NCBI RefSeq assembly: GCF_964246085.1
Contig: NZ_CAXTPD010000018.1
Origin: Brotaphodocola sp003480315
GTDB lineage: Bacteria > Bacillota > Clostridia > Lachnospirales > Lachnospiraceae
Reading direction: 5' to 3' (one strand)
DNA length: 59,261 nt
In this document: positions 16,691 through 24,136 of the stretch, in pieces
Numbering within the stretch: the stretch's first letter is position 1
Layout: the number at the start of each line of letters is the position of its first letter
The notes under the pieces: generated by a model
What the model saw: the letters and a program-made list of their open reading frames with translations, nothing else
The model's database searches: none
What the model was told of the DNA's origin: nothing
Translations under genes and position numbers: made by a program

Positions 16691-16724
16691 ACCTATTGAC
16701 ATAGTAGGTTATAGGGGCTATAAT
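16691..16724 (+). promoter_or_regulatory. Consensus promoter with embedded inverted repeat (metY-cysK-rrf2)
   Basis: TTGACA (16696-16701), a 17-bp spacer and TATAAT (16719-16724) give a perfect sigma-A consensus. The arms AACCTA and TAGGTT (9-nt spacer, starting at 16690/16691) flank and overlap the -35 box. A protein binding this repeat would block polymerase; the Rrf2 protein at the end of the operon is the obvious candidate. No SAM riboswitch or T-box fits in the 98-nt leader. Confidence 0.8.
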
Positions 16725-16821
16725 ACAGAACAACGAATCACCTATGGAAATACAGGGTAATTTAAAACACGATTTTAAGTAACGGAACCGTTATGGATGA
16801 ATGGAAAGGCAGGTACATACC

Positions 16822-18108
16822 ATGAGCAAGAATTACAAGTTTGAGACTCTTCAGCTTCACGTAGGACAGGAAAATGCAGATTCGGCAACAGACTCCAGAG
16901 CTGTACCGATCTATGCAACCACCTCTTATGTATTCAAGGATTCCGCACAGGCGGCAGGACGCTTCGCTCTGACTGAGCCGGGCAACATTTATACCAGACT
17001 GATGAATCCGACCTCTGATGTCTTCGAGAAGAGAGTTGCAGCACTGGAGGGCGGTATCGGAGCACTGGCAACCGCATCCGGTTCCGCAGCGATCGCTTAC
17101 GCAATCCAGAATATTGCAAAGGCAGGAGATCATATCGTATCCTCCACCAACCTGTACGGCGGAACTACAAACCTGTTTGAAAACACACTGCCGGAGCAGG
17201 GAATCACTACTACCCTGGTGGATCCGGCCGATCCGGAAAACTTTGAAAAAGCCATTCAGCCGAATACCAAGCTGCTCTATGCAGAGACTCTTGGCAATCC
17301 GAATTCAGATGTGGTCGATCTCGAGGCAATCGGAGAGATCGCTCACCGTCACGGCATCCCGTTCATTGTAGACAGCACCTTCGCTACCCCATATCTGCTC
17401 CGTCCGCTGGAGCATGGTGCTGATATCGTGGTACATTCCGCAACCAAGTTTATGGGCGGCCACGGTACCGTAATGGGCGGTGTTATTGTGGACGGCGGCA
17501 AGTTTGACTGGGCACAGAACGACAAATTCCCGGGATTAAGCCAGCCAAACCCATCTTATCATGGCATCGTATTCACTGAGGCATGCGGGAATGCTGCCTA
17601 CATCACGAAGCTCCGTACAACTCTGATGAGAGACCTGGGTGCTACCATTTCTCCGTTCAACTCCTTCCTGTTACTGCAGGGGCTGGAGACTCTGTCCTTA
17701 AGAGTAGAGCGTCACGTAGAGAACGCACTGAAGGTTGTAGATTTCTTAAAGAATCATCCGCAGGTAGAAAAGGTAAATCATCCGTCCCTGTCTACCGGTC
17801 GTCAGAAAGAGCTGTATGACCGCTATTTCCCGAACGGAGCAGGCTCCATCTTTACCTTTGAGATCAAAGGTGATGTCAATATCGCAAAGAAATTTACGGA
17901 GAGTCTGGAGCTGTTCTCCCTGCTCGCAAATGTGGCTGATGTGAAGTCTCTGGTGATCCATCCGGCATCCACCACCCATTCCCAGTTGGATGAGGAAGGC
18001 CTGCTGGCCTGCGGTATCAAGCCGACCACCATCCGTCTTTCCATCGGTACCGAGCATATCGATGATATTATTGACGATCTGAAACATGGCTTTGAAGCAG
18101 TAAAATAA
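16822..18108 (+). CDS. metY: O-acetylhomoserine aminocarboxypropyltransferase / cysteine synthase
   Basis: The 428-residue PLP enzyme of the Cys/Met metabolism family makes homocysteine from O-acetylhomoserine and sulfide. The family motifs are clear: YTRLMNPT, ASGSAAIAYAIQNIAKAGDHIV with the GGTTNLF loop, the cofactor region DSTFATPYLLRPLEHGAD and the PLP lysine in VVHSATKFMGGHG (Lys209). Its length and the pattern near LSQPNPSYHG match MetY rather than the shorter cystathionine enzymes. AGGCAGG precedes the ATG used. It heads the metY-cysK-rrf2 operon. Confidence 0.93.
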   Translation: MSKNYKFETLQLHVGQENADSATDSRAVPIYATTSYVFKDSAQAAGRFALTEPGNIYTRLMNPTSDVFEKRVAALEGGIGALATASGSAAIAYAIQNIAKAGDHIVSSTNLYGGTTNLFENTLPEQGITTTLVDPADPENFEKAIQPNTKLLYAETLGNPNSDVVDLEAIGEIAHRHGIPFIVDSTFATPYLLRPLEHGADIVVHSATKFMGGHGTVMGGVIVDGGKFDWAQNDKFPGLSQPNPSYHGIVFTEACGNAAYITKLRTTLMRDLGATISPFNSFLLLQGLETLSLRVERHVENALKVVDFLKNHPQVEKVNHPSLSTGRQKELYDRYFPNGAGSIFTFEIKGDVNIAKKFTESLELFSLLANVADVKSLVIHPASTTHSQLDEEGLLACGIKPTTIRLSIGTEHIDDIIDDLKHGFEAVK

Positions 18109-18139
18109 TAACGGTGCATAATGCAAGGAGGACATCAGG

Positions 18140-19072
18140 ATGGCAAACATTTATACTTCCGCAGATCAGCTGATTGGTAAAACCCCGCTTCTGGAACTCA
18201 CAAACATTGAGAAAAAGTTTGGTTTAAAGGCAAAAATCCTGGCAAAACTGGAATATTTGAATCCGGCAGGTTCTGTAAAGGACCGCATTGCCAAGGCTAT
18301 GATCGATGCTGCTGAGGCAAGCGGTCAGCTGAAACCGGATTCCGTGATCATTGAACCGACCTCCGGCAATACAGGAATTGGTCTGGCATCTGTGGCTGCA
18401 GCCCGCGGCTATCGCATCATAATCGTAATGCCGGAAACTATGTCTGTGGAGCGCCGCCAGTTAATGAAGGCCTATGGTGCAGAGCTTGTCCTCACCGAGG
18501 GGGCAAAGGGCATGAAGGGAGCGATTGCCAGGGCAGATGAGCTGGCCAGGGAAATCCCGAATGCATTTGTGACCGGACAGTTTGTGAATCCGGCAAATCC
18601 CAAGGCACATTTTGAGACCACCGGACCGGAAATCTGGGAGGATACCGATGGCCGGGTGGATTATTTTGTGGCAGGTGTCGGTACCGGCGGCACCATCACC
18701 GGAACCGGACGTTTCTTAAAGTCCAAAAACCCGGATGTCAGGGTGGTTGCGGTAGAGCCTGCTTCCTCCGCAGTGCTTTCCACTGGTGTGGCAGGAGCAC
18801 ATAAGATCCAGGGAATCGGAGCCGGTTTTGTACCGGAAGTGCTGGATACCAAGATATACGATGAGATTATTCCGGTCAGCAACGATGACGCGTTTGCAAC
18901 CGGAAAGGAAGTTGGAAAGAATGAAGGCGTACTGGTAGGAATTTCCTCCGGCGCGGCTCTCTGGGCTGCCATAGAGCTGGCAAAACGCCCGGAAAATGAG
19001 GGTAAGACAATCGTAGTGCTGCTCCCGGATACCGGAGACCGCTACCTGTCTACTCCGTTATTTGCAGATTAA
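18140..19072 (+). CDS. cysK: Cysteine synthase A (O-acetylserine sulfhydrylase)
   Basis: The 310-residue PLP enzyme forms cysteine from O-acetylserine and sulfide. Visible motifs are NPAGSVKDRIA with PLP Lys47, TSGNTGIG (substrate-binding loop), the GTGGTITGTGRFLK phosphate loop and GISSGAALWAA. Length fits CysK. AGGAGG precedes the ATG. It lies 31 bp after metY, so both sulfide-assimilation enzymes are coexpressed. Confidence 0.95.
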   Translation: MANIYTSADQLIGKTPLLELTNIEKKFGLKAKILAKLEYLNPAGSVKDRIAKAMIDAAEASGQLKPDSVIIEPTSGNTGIGLASVAAARGYRIIIVMPETMSVERRQLMKAYGAELVLTEGAKGMKGAIARADELAREIPNAFVTGQFVNPANPKAHFETTGPEIWEDTDGRVDYFVAGVGTGGTITGTGRFLKSKNPDVRVVAVEPASSAVLSTGVAGAHKIQGIGAGFVPEVLDTKIYDEIIPVSNDDAFATGKEVGKNEGVLVGISSGAALWAAIELAKRPENEGKTIVVLLPDTGDRYLSTPLFAD

Positions 19073-19141
19073 CAGGAAGCTGTGAGGGTAACGGAGCGTT
19101 ATAGAACTATAGATTGACTATGAGAAGGATGGTTGGGGATT

Positions 19142-19570
19142 ATGATGATTTCAACAAGAGGAAGATATGCACTGCGCGTGATGATCGATTTGGCAGAACA
19201 TGCCACGGGGACATTTACTCCGTTAAAGGAGGTGGCACAGAGGCAGGACATTTCTCAGAAATATCTGGAATCTATCATGTCCAACCTGTCGAAATCCGGT
19301 TTTGTGGAAGGTGCCCAGGGAAAAGGCGGCGGATACCGCCTGTCCAGGGCGCCGGAAGATTATAAAGTAGGAGAAATCCTACGCCTGACGGAAGGCTCCT
19401 TGGCGCCGGTAAGCTGTCTGGAGGCAGGTGCCAAGCTCTGCGAAATAGCGCCGCACTGCCGGACCCTGCCTATGTGGACCCGTTTAAACAGCGTGATCAA
19501 TGAATTTTTTGACAGCTATACCATTGCCGATCTGATGAAGACCGAAGATGGCGGCGACTATGTGATTTAA
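19142..19570 (+). CDS. Rrf2-family regulator with three cysteines, probably controls sulfur genes
   Basis: The 142-residue protein has an N-terminal winged helix (MMISTRGRYALRVMIDLA; recognition helix SQKYLESIMSNLSKSGFV; wing GKGGGYRLSR). Cys92, Cys100 and Cys106 follow, spaced like the Fe-S ligands of IscR/NsrR (Cys-x5-Cys-x5-Cys in IscR, here Cys-x7-Cys-x5-Cys). It may thus sense an Fe-S cluster. By context, 69 bp after cysK and before a methionine transporter, it could equally be a CymR-like cysteine sensor, though Bacillus CymR lacks this cluster. Two ATG codons (19142, 19145) are possible starts. The inverted repeats at the metY and leader promoters are candidate operators. Confidence 0.88.
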   Translation: MMISTRGRYALRVMIDLAEHATGTFTPLKEVAQRQDISQKYLESIMSNLSKSGFVEGAQGKGGGYRLSRAPEDYKVGEILRLTEGSLAPVSCLEAGAKLCEIAPHCRTLPMWTRLNSVINEFFDSYTIADLMKTEDGGDYVI

Positions 19571-19639
19571 ATGAGCAATGCGAAGCATTTTCGAGCCTGC
19601 ATCGCGGGGAAAACTGCCCGGCAAATTTACAGATATCTC

Positions 19640-19668
19640 TTGACAAACCACTTCCCCTGGCGTAGAAT
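19640..19668 (+). promoter_or_regulatory. Promoter of the leader-metNIQ operon
   Basis: TTGACA (19640-19645), a 17-bp spacer and TAGAAT (19663-19668). The start would be near 19675, 43 nt before the leader ORF. Confidence 0.78.
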
Positions 19669-19680
19669 ACGCCACATAGG

Positions 19681-19699
19681 GTAGTAAAAAACATACTAC
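19681..19699. promoter_or_regulatory. Inverted repeat just downstream of the leader promoter
   Basis: GTAGTA and TACTAC are perfect 6-bp arms around a 7-nt A-rich spacer. It lies at about +6 to +25 and is a candidate operator, possibly for the adjacent Rrf2 protein. Confidence 0.55.
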
Positions 19700-19717
19700 G
19701 GAAATGAGGAATCAACT

Positions 19718-19816
19718 ATGACTCAGGTTAAGACCATGCAGATGAATATGGCTATGATGTGCGGCATGATGATGGACATGTGCCGTATGTTTGTATGCAA
19801 TCAATTTCATCAGTAA
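19718..19816 (+). CDS. Met/Cys-rich leader peptide of the metNIQ operon
   Basis: A 32-codon ORF starts at ATG 19718, 7 nt after GAGGA (19706-19710), and ends at TAA 19814-19816. The peptide begins MTQVKTMQMNMAMMCGMMMD and has 11 Met and 3 Cys. It lies downstream of a good promoter and is followed by a terminator and then the methionine ABC transporter genes. Such residue enrichment is the hallmark of ribosome-mediated attenuation: scarcity of charged Met-tRNA would stall the ribosome here. The peptide itself could instead bind a thiophilic metal (several M-x-M and C-x6-C spacings), but its position favours a leader role. I know of no described family and assign no name. Confidence 0.75.
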   Translation: MTQVKTMQMNMAMMCGMMMDMCRMFVCNQFHQ

Positions 19817-19817
19817 T

Positions 19818-19914
19818 CTGCAGAGTCAGGAAAGAGCATAGAAGAAGCATAAAATCAGAGACGAGAACGCATTCTAAGCCGTAAGCCTGTTGCAGGTTTA
19901 CGGCATTTTTATTT
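19818..19914 (+). terminator. Attenuator: possible antiterminator strand and intrinsic terminator before metN
   Basis: The terminator stem is GCCGTAAGCCTG (19878-19889) with CAGGTTTACGGC (19893-19904), 12 bp with one G-U and a 3-nt loop, followed by ATTTTTATTT. An alternative pairing joins CTGCA (19818-19822) and CAGG (19827-19830) to TGCAG (19891-19895) and CCTG (19886-19889). That would break the terminator. The upstream strand begins 2 nt after the leader stop codon, so a ribosome at the stop would cover it. Confidence 0.7.
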
Positions 19915-19960
19915 CATAGGAAAATCCGTCATTTCCGTATCACAGGGAAAGGAAAAGAGT

Positions 19961-20980
19961 ATGGCATTAGAGGAAACCATTATCCAGTTAAAGCACATGG
20001 GCAAGGAATTCAAAACGGCCAACGGGCCGGTCAAAGCCCTGGATGACATTAATCTGGAAATCAGGCGTGGAGAAATCTTCGGAATTATCGGACTTTCCGG
20101 AGCAGGAAAGAGTACGCTGGTCCGCTGTATCAACATGCTGGAGATCCCGACCTCCGGCCAGGTATTGTTTGAGGGAGAAAACCTGGCAGCATTAAATGAC
20201 GCCGGACAGAGAAAGGCAAGACAGTCCATGGGCATGATCTTCCAGCAGTTTAATCTGCTGGCGCAGAGAAACATTCTCCGGAATGTATGCTTCCCCATGG
20301 AGATTGCGGGAGTTCCGAAGCGGCAGGCAAAAGAACGGGCTATGGAGCTGTTAAAGCTTGTGGGACTGGAGGACCGGGCAAAGGCTTATCCGGTACAGCT
20401 TTCCGGCGGACAGCGCCAGAGAGTGGCCATTGCCCGGGCTATTGCAACAAGCCCGAAGGTGCTTTTGTGTGACGAGGCTACCAGTGCCCTTGACCCGAAC
20501 ACCACAAAGTCCATTTTAGAGCTGATCAAACAGATCAACCGGGATTTAGGCATTACCGTCATTGTCATCACCCATGAGATGGCGGTCATTGAAGCCATCT
20601 GTGACCGGGTGGCCATCATCGACCACAGCCAGATTGCTGAGTACGGCCGGGTATCAGAAATCTTTTCTGAGCCAAAGTCAAAGATTGGCCGTCAGTTAAT
20701 TCTGGGCGATGCGGTGGAAAATGTAAGGTTCGACAAATCCAGAAAGATCCGCATCACCTTTGACGGACGTTCTTCCATGGAGCCGGTCCTGGCCAATATG
20801 ATCCTGGCCAGCAAGGTTCCGGTAAACATCCTGTATGCTTCCACGAAGGATATTGGCGGCACGGCTTACGGCCAGATGATCATTCAGCTGCCGGAGGACG
20901 AAACGGATGCGGCGAGAGCCCTGCATTATTTAAAGAGCGTGCAGGTGCCCTATGAGGAGGTGAACGGCAATGTTATTTAG
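19961..20980 (+). CDS. metN: Methionine ABC transporter ATP-binding protein
   Basis: The 339-residue ATPase powers methionine import with MetI and MetQ. Walker A GLSGAGKST is at residues 44-52, the Q-loop in MIFQQFNLL, the signature LSGGQRQRVAIARA near 147 and Walker B VLLCDEATSALD near 168. The C-terminal NIL/ACT-like domain (about 265-339) found in MetN binds methionine and mediates transinhibition in E. coli. Its stop overlaps the metI start by 11 bp, indicating translational coupling. Context (metY, cysK, Met-rich leader) supports methionine specificity. Confidence 0.93.
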   Translation: MALEETIIQLKHMGKEFKTANGPVKALDDINLEIRRGEIFGIIGLSGAGKSTLVRCINMLEIPTSGQVLFEGENLAALNDAGQRKARQSMGMIFQQFNLLAQRNILRNVCFPMEIAGVPKRQAKERAMELLKLVGLEDRAKAYPVQLSGGQRQRVAIARAIATSPKVLLCDEATSALDPNTTKSILELIKQINRDLGITVIVITHEMAVIEAICDRVAIIDHSQIAEYGRVSEIFSEPKSKIGRQLILGDAVENVRFDKSRKIRITFDGRSSMEPVLANMILASKVPVNILYASTKDIGGTAYGQMIIQLPEDETDAARALHYLKSVQVPYEEVNGNVI

Positions 20981-21635
20981 TCAGCAGATTTTAGAACTGA
21001 TCCGGAACGGAATCGGAGAAACCTTATGTATGGTGATCATTTCCACCGTTATTTCCTATATGATCGGAATTCCGCTGGGCATCATCCTGGTGGTAACAGA
21101 TAAAGAGGGCATTCGCCCCATTCCTGCACTGCAGAAGGTGCTGGGACTTATCATCAACCTGCTCCGGTCGGTGCCCTTCCTTATTCTTCTGATCATGATG
21201 ATCCCGGTTACCAGAAAGCTGGTGGGAACCAGCCTGGGCTGGAGGGCAGTGGTGCCGCCGCTGGTGGCGTCTGCAGCACCTTACATTGCCCGCATGGTAG
21301 AATCCTCCTTTAAGGAGATCGATGCCGGAGTTATTGAAGCAGCAAAATCCATGGGAGCTTCCACGTCCCAGATCATCTGGAAGGTATTGCTTCCGGAGTC
21401 AAAGCCGTCTCTCTTGATCGGAGCGGCTATCTCCACCACCACCATACTCGGCTATTCTGCCATGGCAGGCGCGGTTGGCGGCGGCGGACTGGGTGGTATT
21501 GCCATCAACTACGGCTATTACCGCTATGAGAAAGACATCATGCTGGTGACAGTGACGATCCTGGTCATCATTGTACAGATCATTCAGGAGATTGGCATGA
21601 GACTGGCGAGAAAGAGTGATAAACGGATCAGGTAA
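20970..21635 (+). CDS. metI: Methionine ABC transporter permease
   Basis: The 221-residue membrane protein has about five hydrophobic segments and the permease coupling motif EAAKSMGASTSQIIWKVLLP (EAA loop) that contacts MetN. GGLGGIAINYGYYRYEKDIM near the C-terminus is typical of MetI. It overlaps metN. About 147 bp without a convincing gene separate it from metQ, with a GGCC-AAT-GGCC repeat near 21734. Confidence 0.93.
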   Translation: MLFSQQILELIRNGIGETLCMVIISTVISYMIGIPLGIILVVTDKEGIRPIPALQKVLGLIINLLRSVPFLILLIMMIPVTRKLVGTSLGWRAVVPPLVASAAPYIARMVESSFKEIDAGVIEAAKSMGASTSQIIWKVLLPESKPSLLIGAAISTTTILGYSAMAGAVGGGGLGGIAINYGYYRYEKDIMLVTVTILVIIVQIIQEIGMRLARKSDKRIR

Positions 21636-21781
21636 GAAATCTGGACGAAAGGAACACGGATGGATGAAGATCTGACTGGAGAGAAGCGGAAACAAACAGA
21701 CAACGGATTTAGCAGTCGGTGACACGGCTGTCGGCCAATGGCCATATAAATCAAAATTATTGATCGAGGAGGATCCATATT

Positions 21782-22678
21782 ATGAAAAAGAACATTGGTG
21801 TAATCGCAGCAGCAATCCTGGCAGCAGCAGCCCTGACCGCTTGCGGCACAAGCAAAACAGCTGAAACTTCCGCAGCAGAGAGCAGTGCAGCGGCAGCAGA
21901 GACTTCCGCAGCAGAGAGCAGCGAAGCAGCAGAGGAAACCACCGGAGACCTGGAAGATCTGACGGTAGGCGCGAGTCCTGCACCTCACGCAGAAATCCTG
22001 GAGGCAGCAAGAGAAGAGCTGGCAAAGAAGGGCTACAACTTAAAAATCGTGGAATATACCGACTACGTTCAGCCGAACCTGGCACTGGAGGCCGGTGATC
22101 TGGATGCAAACTACTTCCAGCATCTTCCATATCTGGAGCAGTTTAATCAGGAGAGAGGGACCAAGTTAGTCAGCGCAGGCAAAATCCACTATGAGCCGTT
22201 TGGTATTTACGCAGGCAAGACCGCTTCCTTAGATGAGCTGGCAGACGGCGCAAAGGTAGCTGTTCCGAACGATGCAACCAACGAAGCACGTGCCCTTCTT
22301 CTTCTGGAGGCACAGGGTCTGTTAAAGCTGGCAGATGGAGCAGGCTTAAAGGCAACCAAGACAGATATTGTGGAAAACCCGAAGAACCTTGATATCCTTG
22401 AGGTTGAGGCAGCACAGGTTCCGCGTTCACTTCCGGATGTTGATGTTGCAGTCATCAACGGCAACTACGCAATTGAGGCAGGTTTAAAGGTATCGGATGC
22501 TCTGGCAGTAGAAGCTTCCGATTCTGAGGCAGCAACTACCTACGGCAATGTGGTAGCAGTCAAAGAGGGCAAGGAAGAGGATGCGAAGACAAAGGCACTC
22601 ATTGAGGCTCTGACCAGCGACGCAGTGAAAGAGTACATGGAGCAGACTTATGAGGGAGCAGTTGTTCCGTTATTCTAA
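21782..22678 (+). CDS. metQ: Methionine-binding lipoprotein
   Basis: The 298-residue protein is the NlpA/MetQ substrate-binding subunit. A short basic N-terminus and hydrophobic stretch end in the lipobox LTAC (Cys21), so it is lipid-anchored outside the membrane. A Ser/Ala/Glu-rich linker (22-58) precedes the binding domain, which has VGASPAPHAEILE, YVQPNLALEAGDLDANYFQH, the HYEPFGIY segment and VPNDATNEARAL. AGGAGG precedes the ATG. It completes the metNIQ transporter. Confidence 0.94.
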   Translation: MKKNIGVIAAAILAAAALTACGTSKTAETSAAESSAAAAETSAAESSEAAEETTGDLEDLTVGASPAPHAEILEAAREELAKKGYNLKIVEYTDYVQPNLALEAGDLDANYFQHLPYLEQFNQERGTKLVSAGKIHYEPFGIYAGKTASLDELADGAKVAVPNDATNEARALLLLEAQGLLKLADGAGLKATKTDIVENPKNLDILEVEAAQVPRSLPDVDVAVINGNYAIEAGLKVSDALAVEASDSEAATTYGNVVAVKEGKEEDAKTKALIEALTSDAVKEYMEQTYEGAVVPLF

Positions 22679-22728
22679 TCAGTAAACAACAATAAAAACG
22701 GGCAGTTCGCGGGAACCGACCGGAAACC

Positions 22729-22785
22729 ATACGCATAGACTACAGTAAGGACGTTTCATTCCGGATGTGGTCTATGCGTATTTTT
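22729..22785 (+). terminator. Terminator after metQ, overlapping the ylmC start
   Basis: ATACGCATAGAC (22729-22740) pairs with GTCTATGCGTAT (22770-22781), then TTTT. The 29-nt loop is long. The 3' arm contains the ATG (22774) of the next gene. Confidence 0.7.
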
Positions 22786-23039
22786 GATTTAAAAAAAAAG
22801 AAGTCATCAACATCTGTGACTGTAAAAAGCTGGGCTTTGTGGGCGATTTGGAGTTCAATCCGGAAAACGGCTGCATCACCCATCTGATTGTTCCCGGCCC
22901 CGGGTGCCTTTGCGGAATCTTTGGGCGGGAGAAAGAGTATATGATTCCGTTTCAGAATGTATGCCAGATCGGGGATGATATCATTCTGGTGGAGGTAAAG
23001 AAACTGAAGGAAATTGAGAAGCCCTGCAAGTGTGATTAA
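22774..23039 (+). CDS. ylmC: YlmC/YmxH-family PRC-barrel protein, read through a -1 frameshift
   Basis: The C-terminal frame (22800-23039) encodes EVINICDCKKLGFVGDLEF and LIVPGPGCLCG, the hallmark of the small YlmC/YmxH sporulation-associated PRC-barrel proteins. Its frame has no ATG upstream before a TGA at 22785. The expected family N-terminus, MRIFDLKKK, lies in the other frame from ATG 22774 and would run into TGA at 22885-22887 after 37 codons. The two frames join at A-AAA-AAG (22794-22800) in a run of nine A by a -1 shift, giving 88 residues, the normal family length. Explanations are a missing base in the sequence, transcriptional slippage, programmed frameshifting or a real inactivating mutation. 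The function is unknown. Confidence 0.7.
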
Positions 23040-23113
23040 AATTGCTTGCGCACAATGCCCGGATAGGTTAAAATGATGACAAAGAATCCAGTGATATACA
23101 GGAGGAAGAAAAC

Positions 23114-23575
23114 TTGAAATGTCCATTTTGCAGTGCAGCAGATACCAAGGTCATTGATTCCCGTCCGGCTGAGGACAACAGTTCCATCCGCCGCCGCCGA
23201 CAGTGTGTTATCTGCGGAAAACGCTTTACCACATATGAGAAGTTGGAAACCATGCCGCTTATGGTTATCAAAAAAGACCAGACCAGAGAGCCTTATGACC
23301 GCTCTAAAATTGAGGCAGGCGTAGTGCATTCCTGCCACAAGCGGCCGGTCTCCATCCAGCAGATCAACCAGATGATCGATGAGATCGAGAACGAGATCTT
23401 TACCATGGAGGACCGGGAGGTGGAAACTTCTGTTATCGGTGAACTGGTCATGCAGAAATTAAAGCAGCTGGATGAAGTCGCCTATGTGCGTTTTGCATCA
23501 GTCTATCGGGAATTTAAAGATGTGAACACCTTTATGGAGGAGCTGGGAAAGCTTCTGGAAAATAAGCGAAAGTAG
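23114..23575 (+). CDS. nrdR: Transcriptional repressor NrdR
   Basis: The 153-residue protein represses ribonucleotide reductase genes according to ATP/dATP levels. Zinc-ribbon cysteines are Cys3, Cys6, Cys31 and Cys34 with the basic RRRRQCVICGKRFTTYE segment, followed by an ATP-cone domain (about 49-139; MVIKKDQTREPYDRSKIEAG). The start is TTG, preceded by AGGAGG with good spacing and giving the family's exact first residue before KCPFC. No reductase gene lies in the window. Confidence 0.96.
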   Translation: MKCPFCSAADTKVIDSRPAEDNSSIRRRRQCVICGKRFTTYEKLETMPLMVIKKDQTREPYDRSKIEAGVVHSCHKRPVSIQQINQMIDEIENEIFTMEDREVETSVIGELVMQKLKQLDEVAYVRFASVYREFKDVNTFMEELGKLLENKRK

Positions 23576-23590
23576 GACAGGAATACAGAC

Positions 23591-24088
23591 GTGATATTAG
23601 AACCATTTTATCCGAAAGAGTGGGTGGACAGTACCTACGAAATCGACTGGGAAGACTGGAAAGAGAAGGGGAAAAAGGGAGTTATTTTTGACATCGATAA
23701 TACCCTGGTGCCTCACGGAGCTCCGGCGGACGAGCGGGCACTGCTCCTGTTCCGGCGTCTTCATGGACTGGGATTTCAGACGCTCCTACTGTCCAACAAT
23801 AAGGAGCCGCGGGTGAAATCCTTCGCGGAGCAGGTGCATTCTCCTTATATTTACAAGGCTGGAAAACCGGGGGTGAGGAATTACAACCGGGCGGTACAGC
23901 AGATGGGACTTGCAAAGGAGGAGGTTCTCTTTGTTGGGGATCAGCTCTTTACCGATGTGTACGGTGCCAACCGGGCCGGGATCTATGGCATTCTGGTGAA
24001 GCCCATCAATCCGAAGGAAGAGATCCAGATTGTATTGAAGCGGTATCTGGAGGCTATCGTGCTGTACTTTTATAAACAAAAGCATTAA
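23591..24088 (+). CDS. yqeG: YqeG family HAD phosphatase
   Basis: The 165-residue HAD-superfamily IIIA protein has motif I FDIDNTL (about residues 34-40), motif II LLLSNN, motif III Lys in YKAGKPG and motif IV VGDQLFTDVYGANRAG. Members are found across Firmicutes and many are annotated as YqeG; the substrate is not established here. The start is GTG at 23591, just 15 bp after nrdR, suggesting coexpression. Confidence 0.92.
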   Translation: MILEPFYPKEWVDSTYEIDWEDWKEKGKKGVIFDIDNTLVPHGAPADERALLLFRRLHGLGFQTLLLSNNKEPRVKSFAEQVHSPYIYKAGKPGVRNYNRAVQQMGLAKEEVLFVGDQLFTDVYGANRAGIYGILVKPINPKEEIQIVLKRYLEAIVLYFYKQKH

Positions 24089-24118
24089 AAAAAGAAGCTG
24101 CGCGCAGCTTCTTTTTTT
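24087..24118. terminator. Bidirectional terminator between yqeG and efp
   Basis: Seven A, GAAGCTGCG, CGCAGCTTC and seven T make a perfect 32-bp palindrome. It has a T run on both strands and lies between convergent genes. Confidence 0.93.
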
Positions 24119-24136
24119 GTGCGTTTATTCAGAATA

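Noticed and set aside
16725..16821. Possible SAM riboswitch or T-box upstream of metY
   Set aside because: No S-box core or T-box GGUGGNACCGCG-like motif is present; the 98-nt leader is too short and has only a small TAACGG-AA-CCGTTA repeat.
21660..21722. 20-codon ORF between metI and metQ
   Set aside because: No good ribosome site, no biased composition and no following terminator; likely chance.
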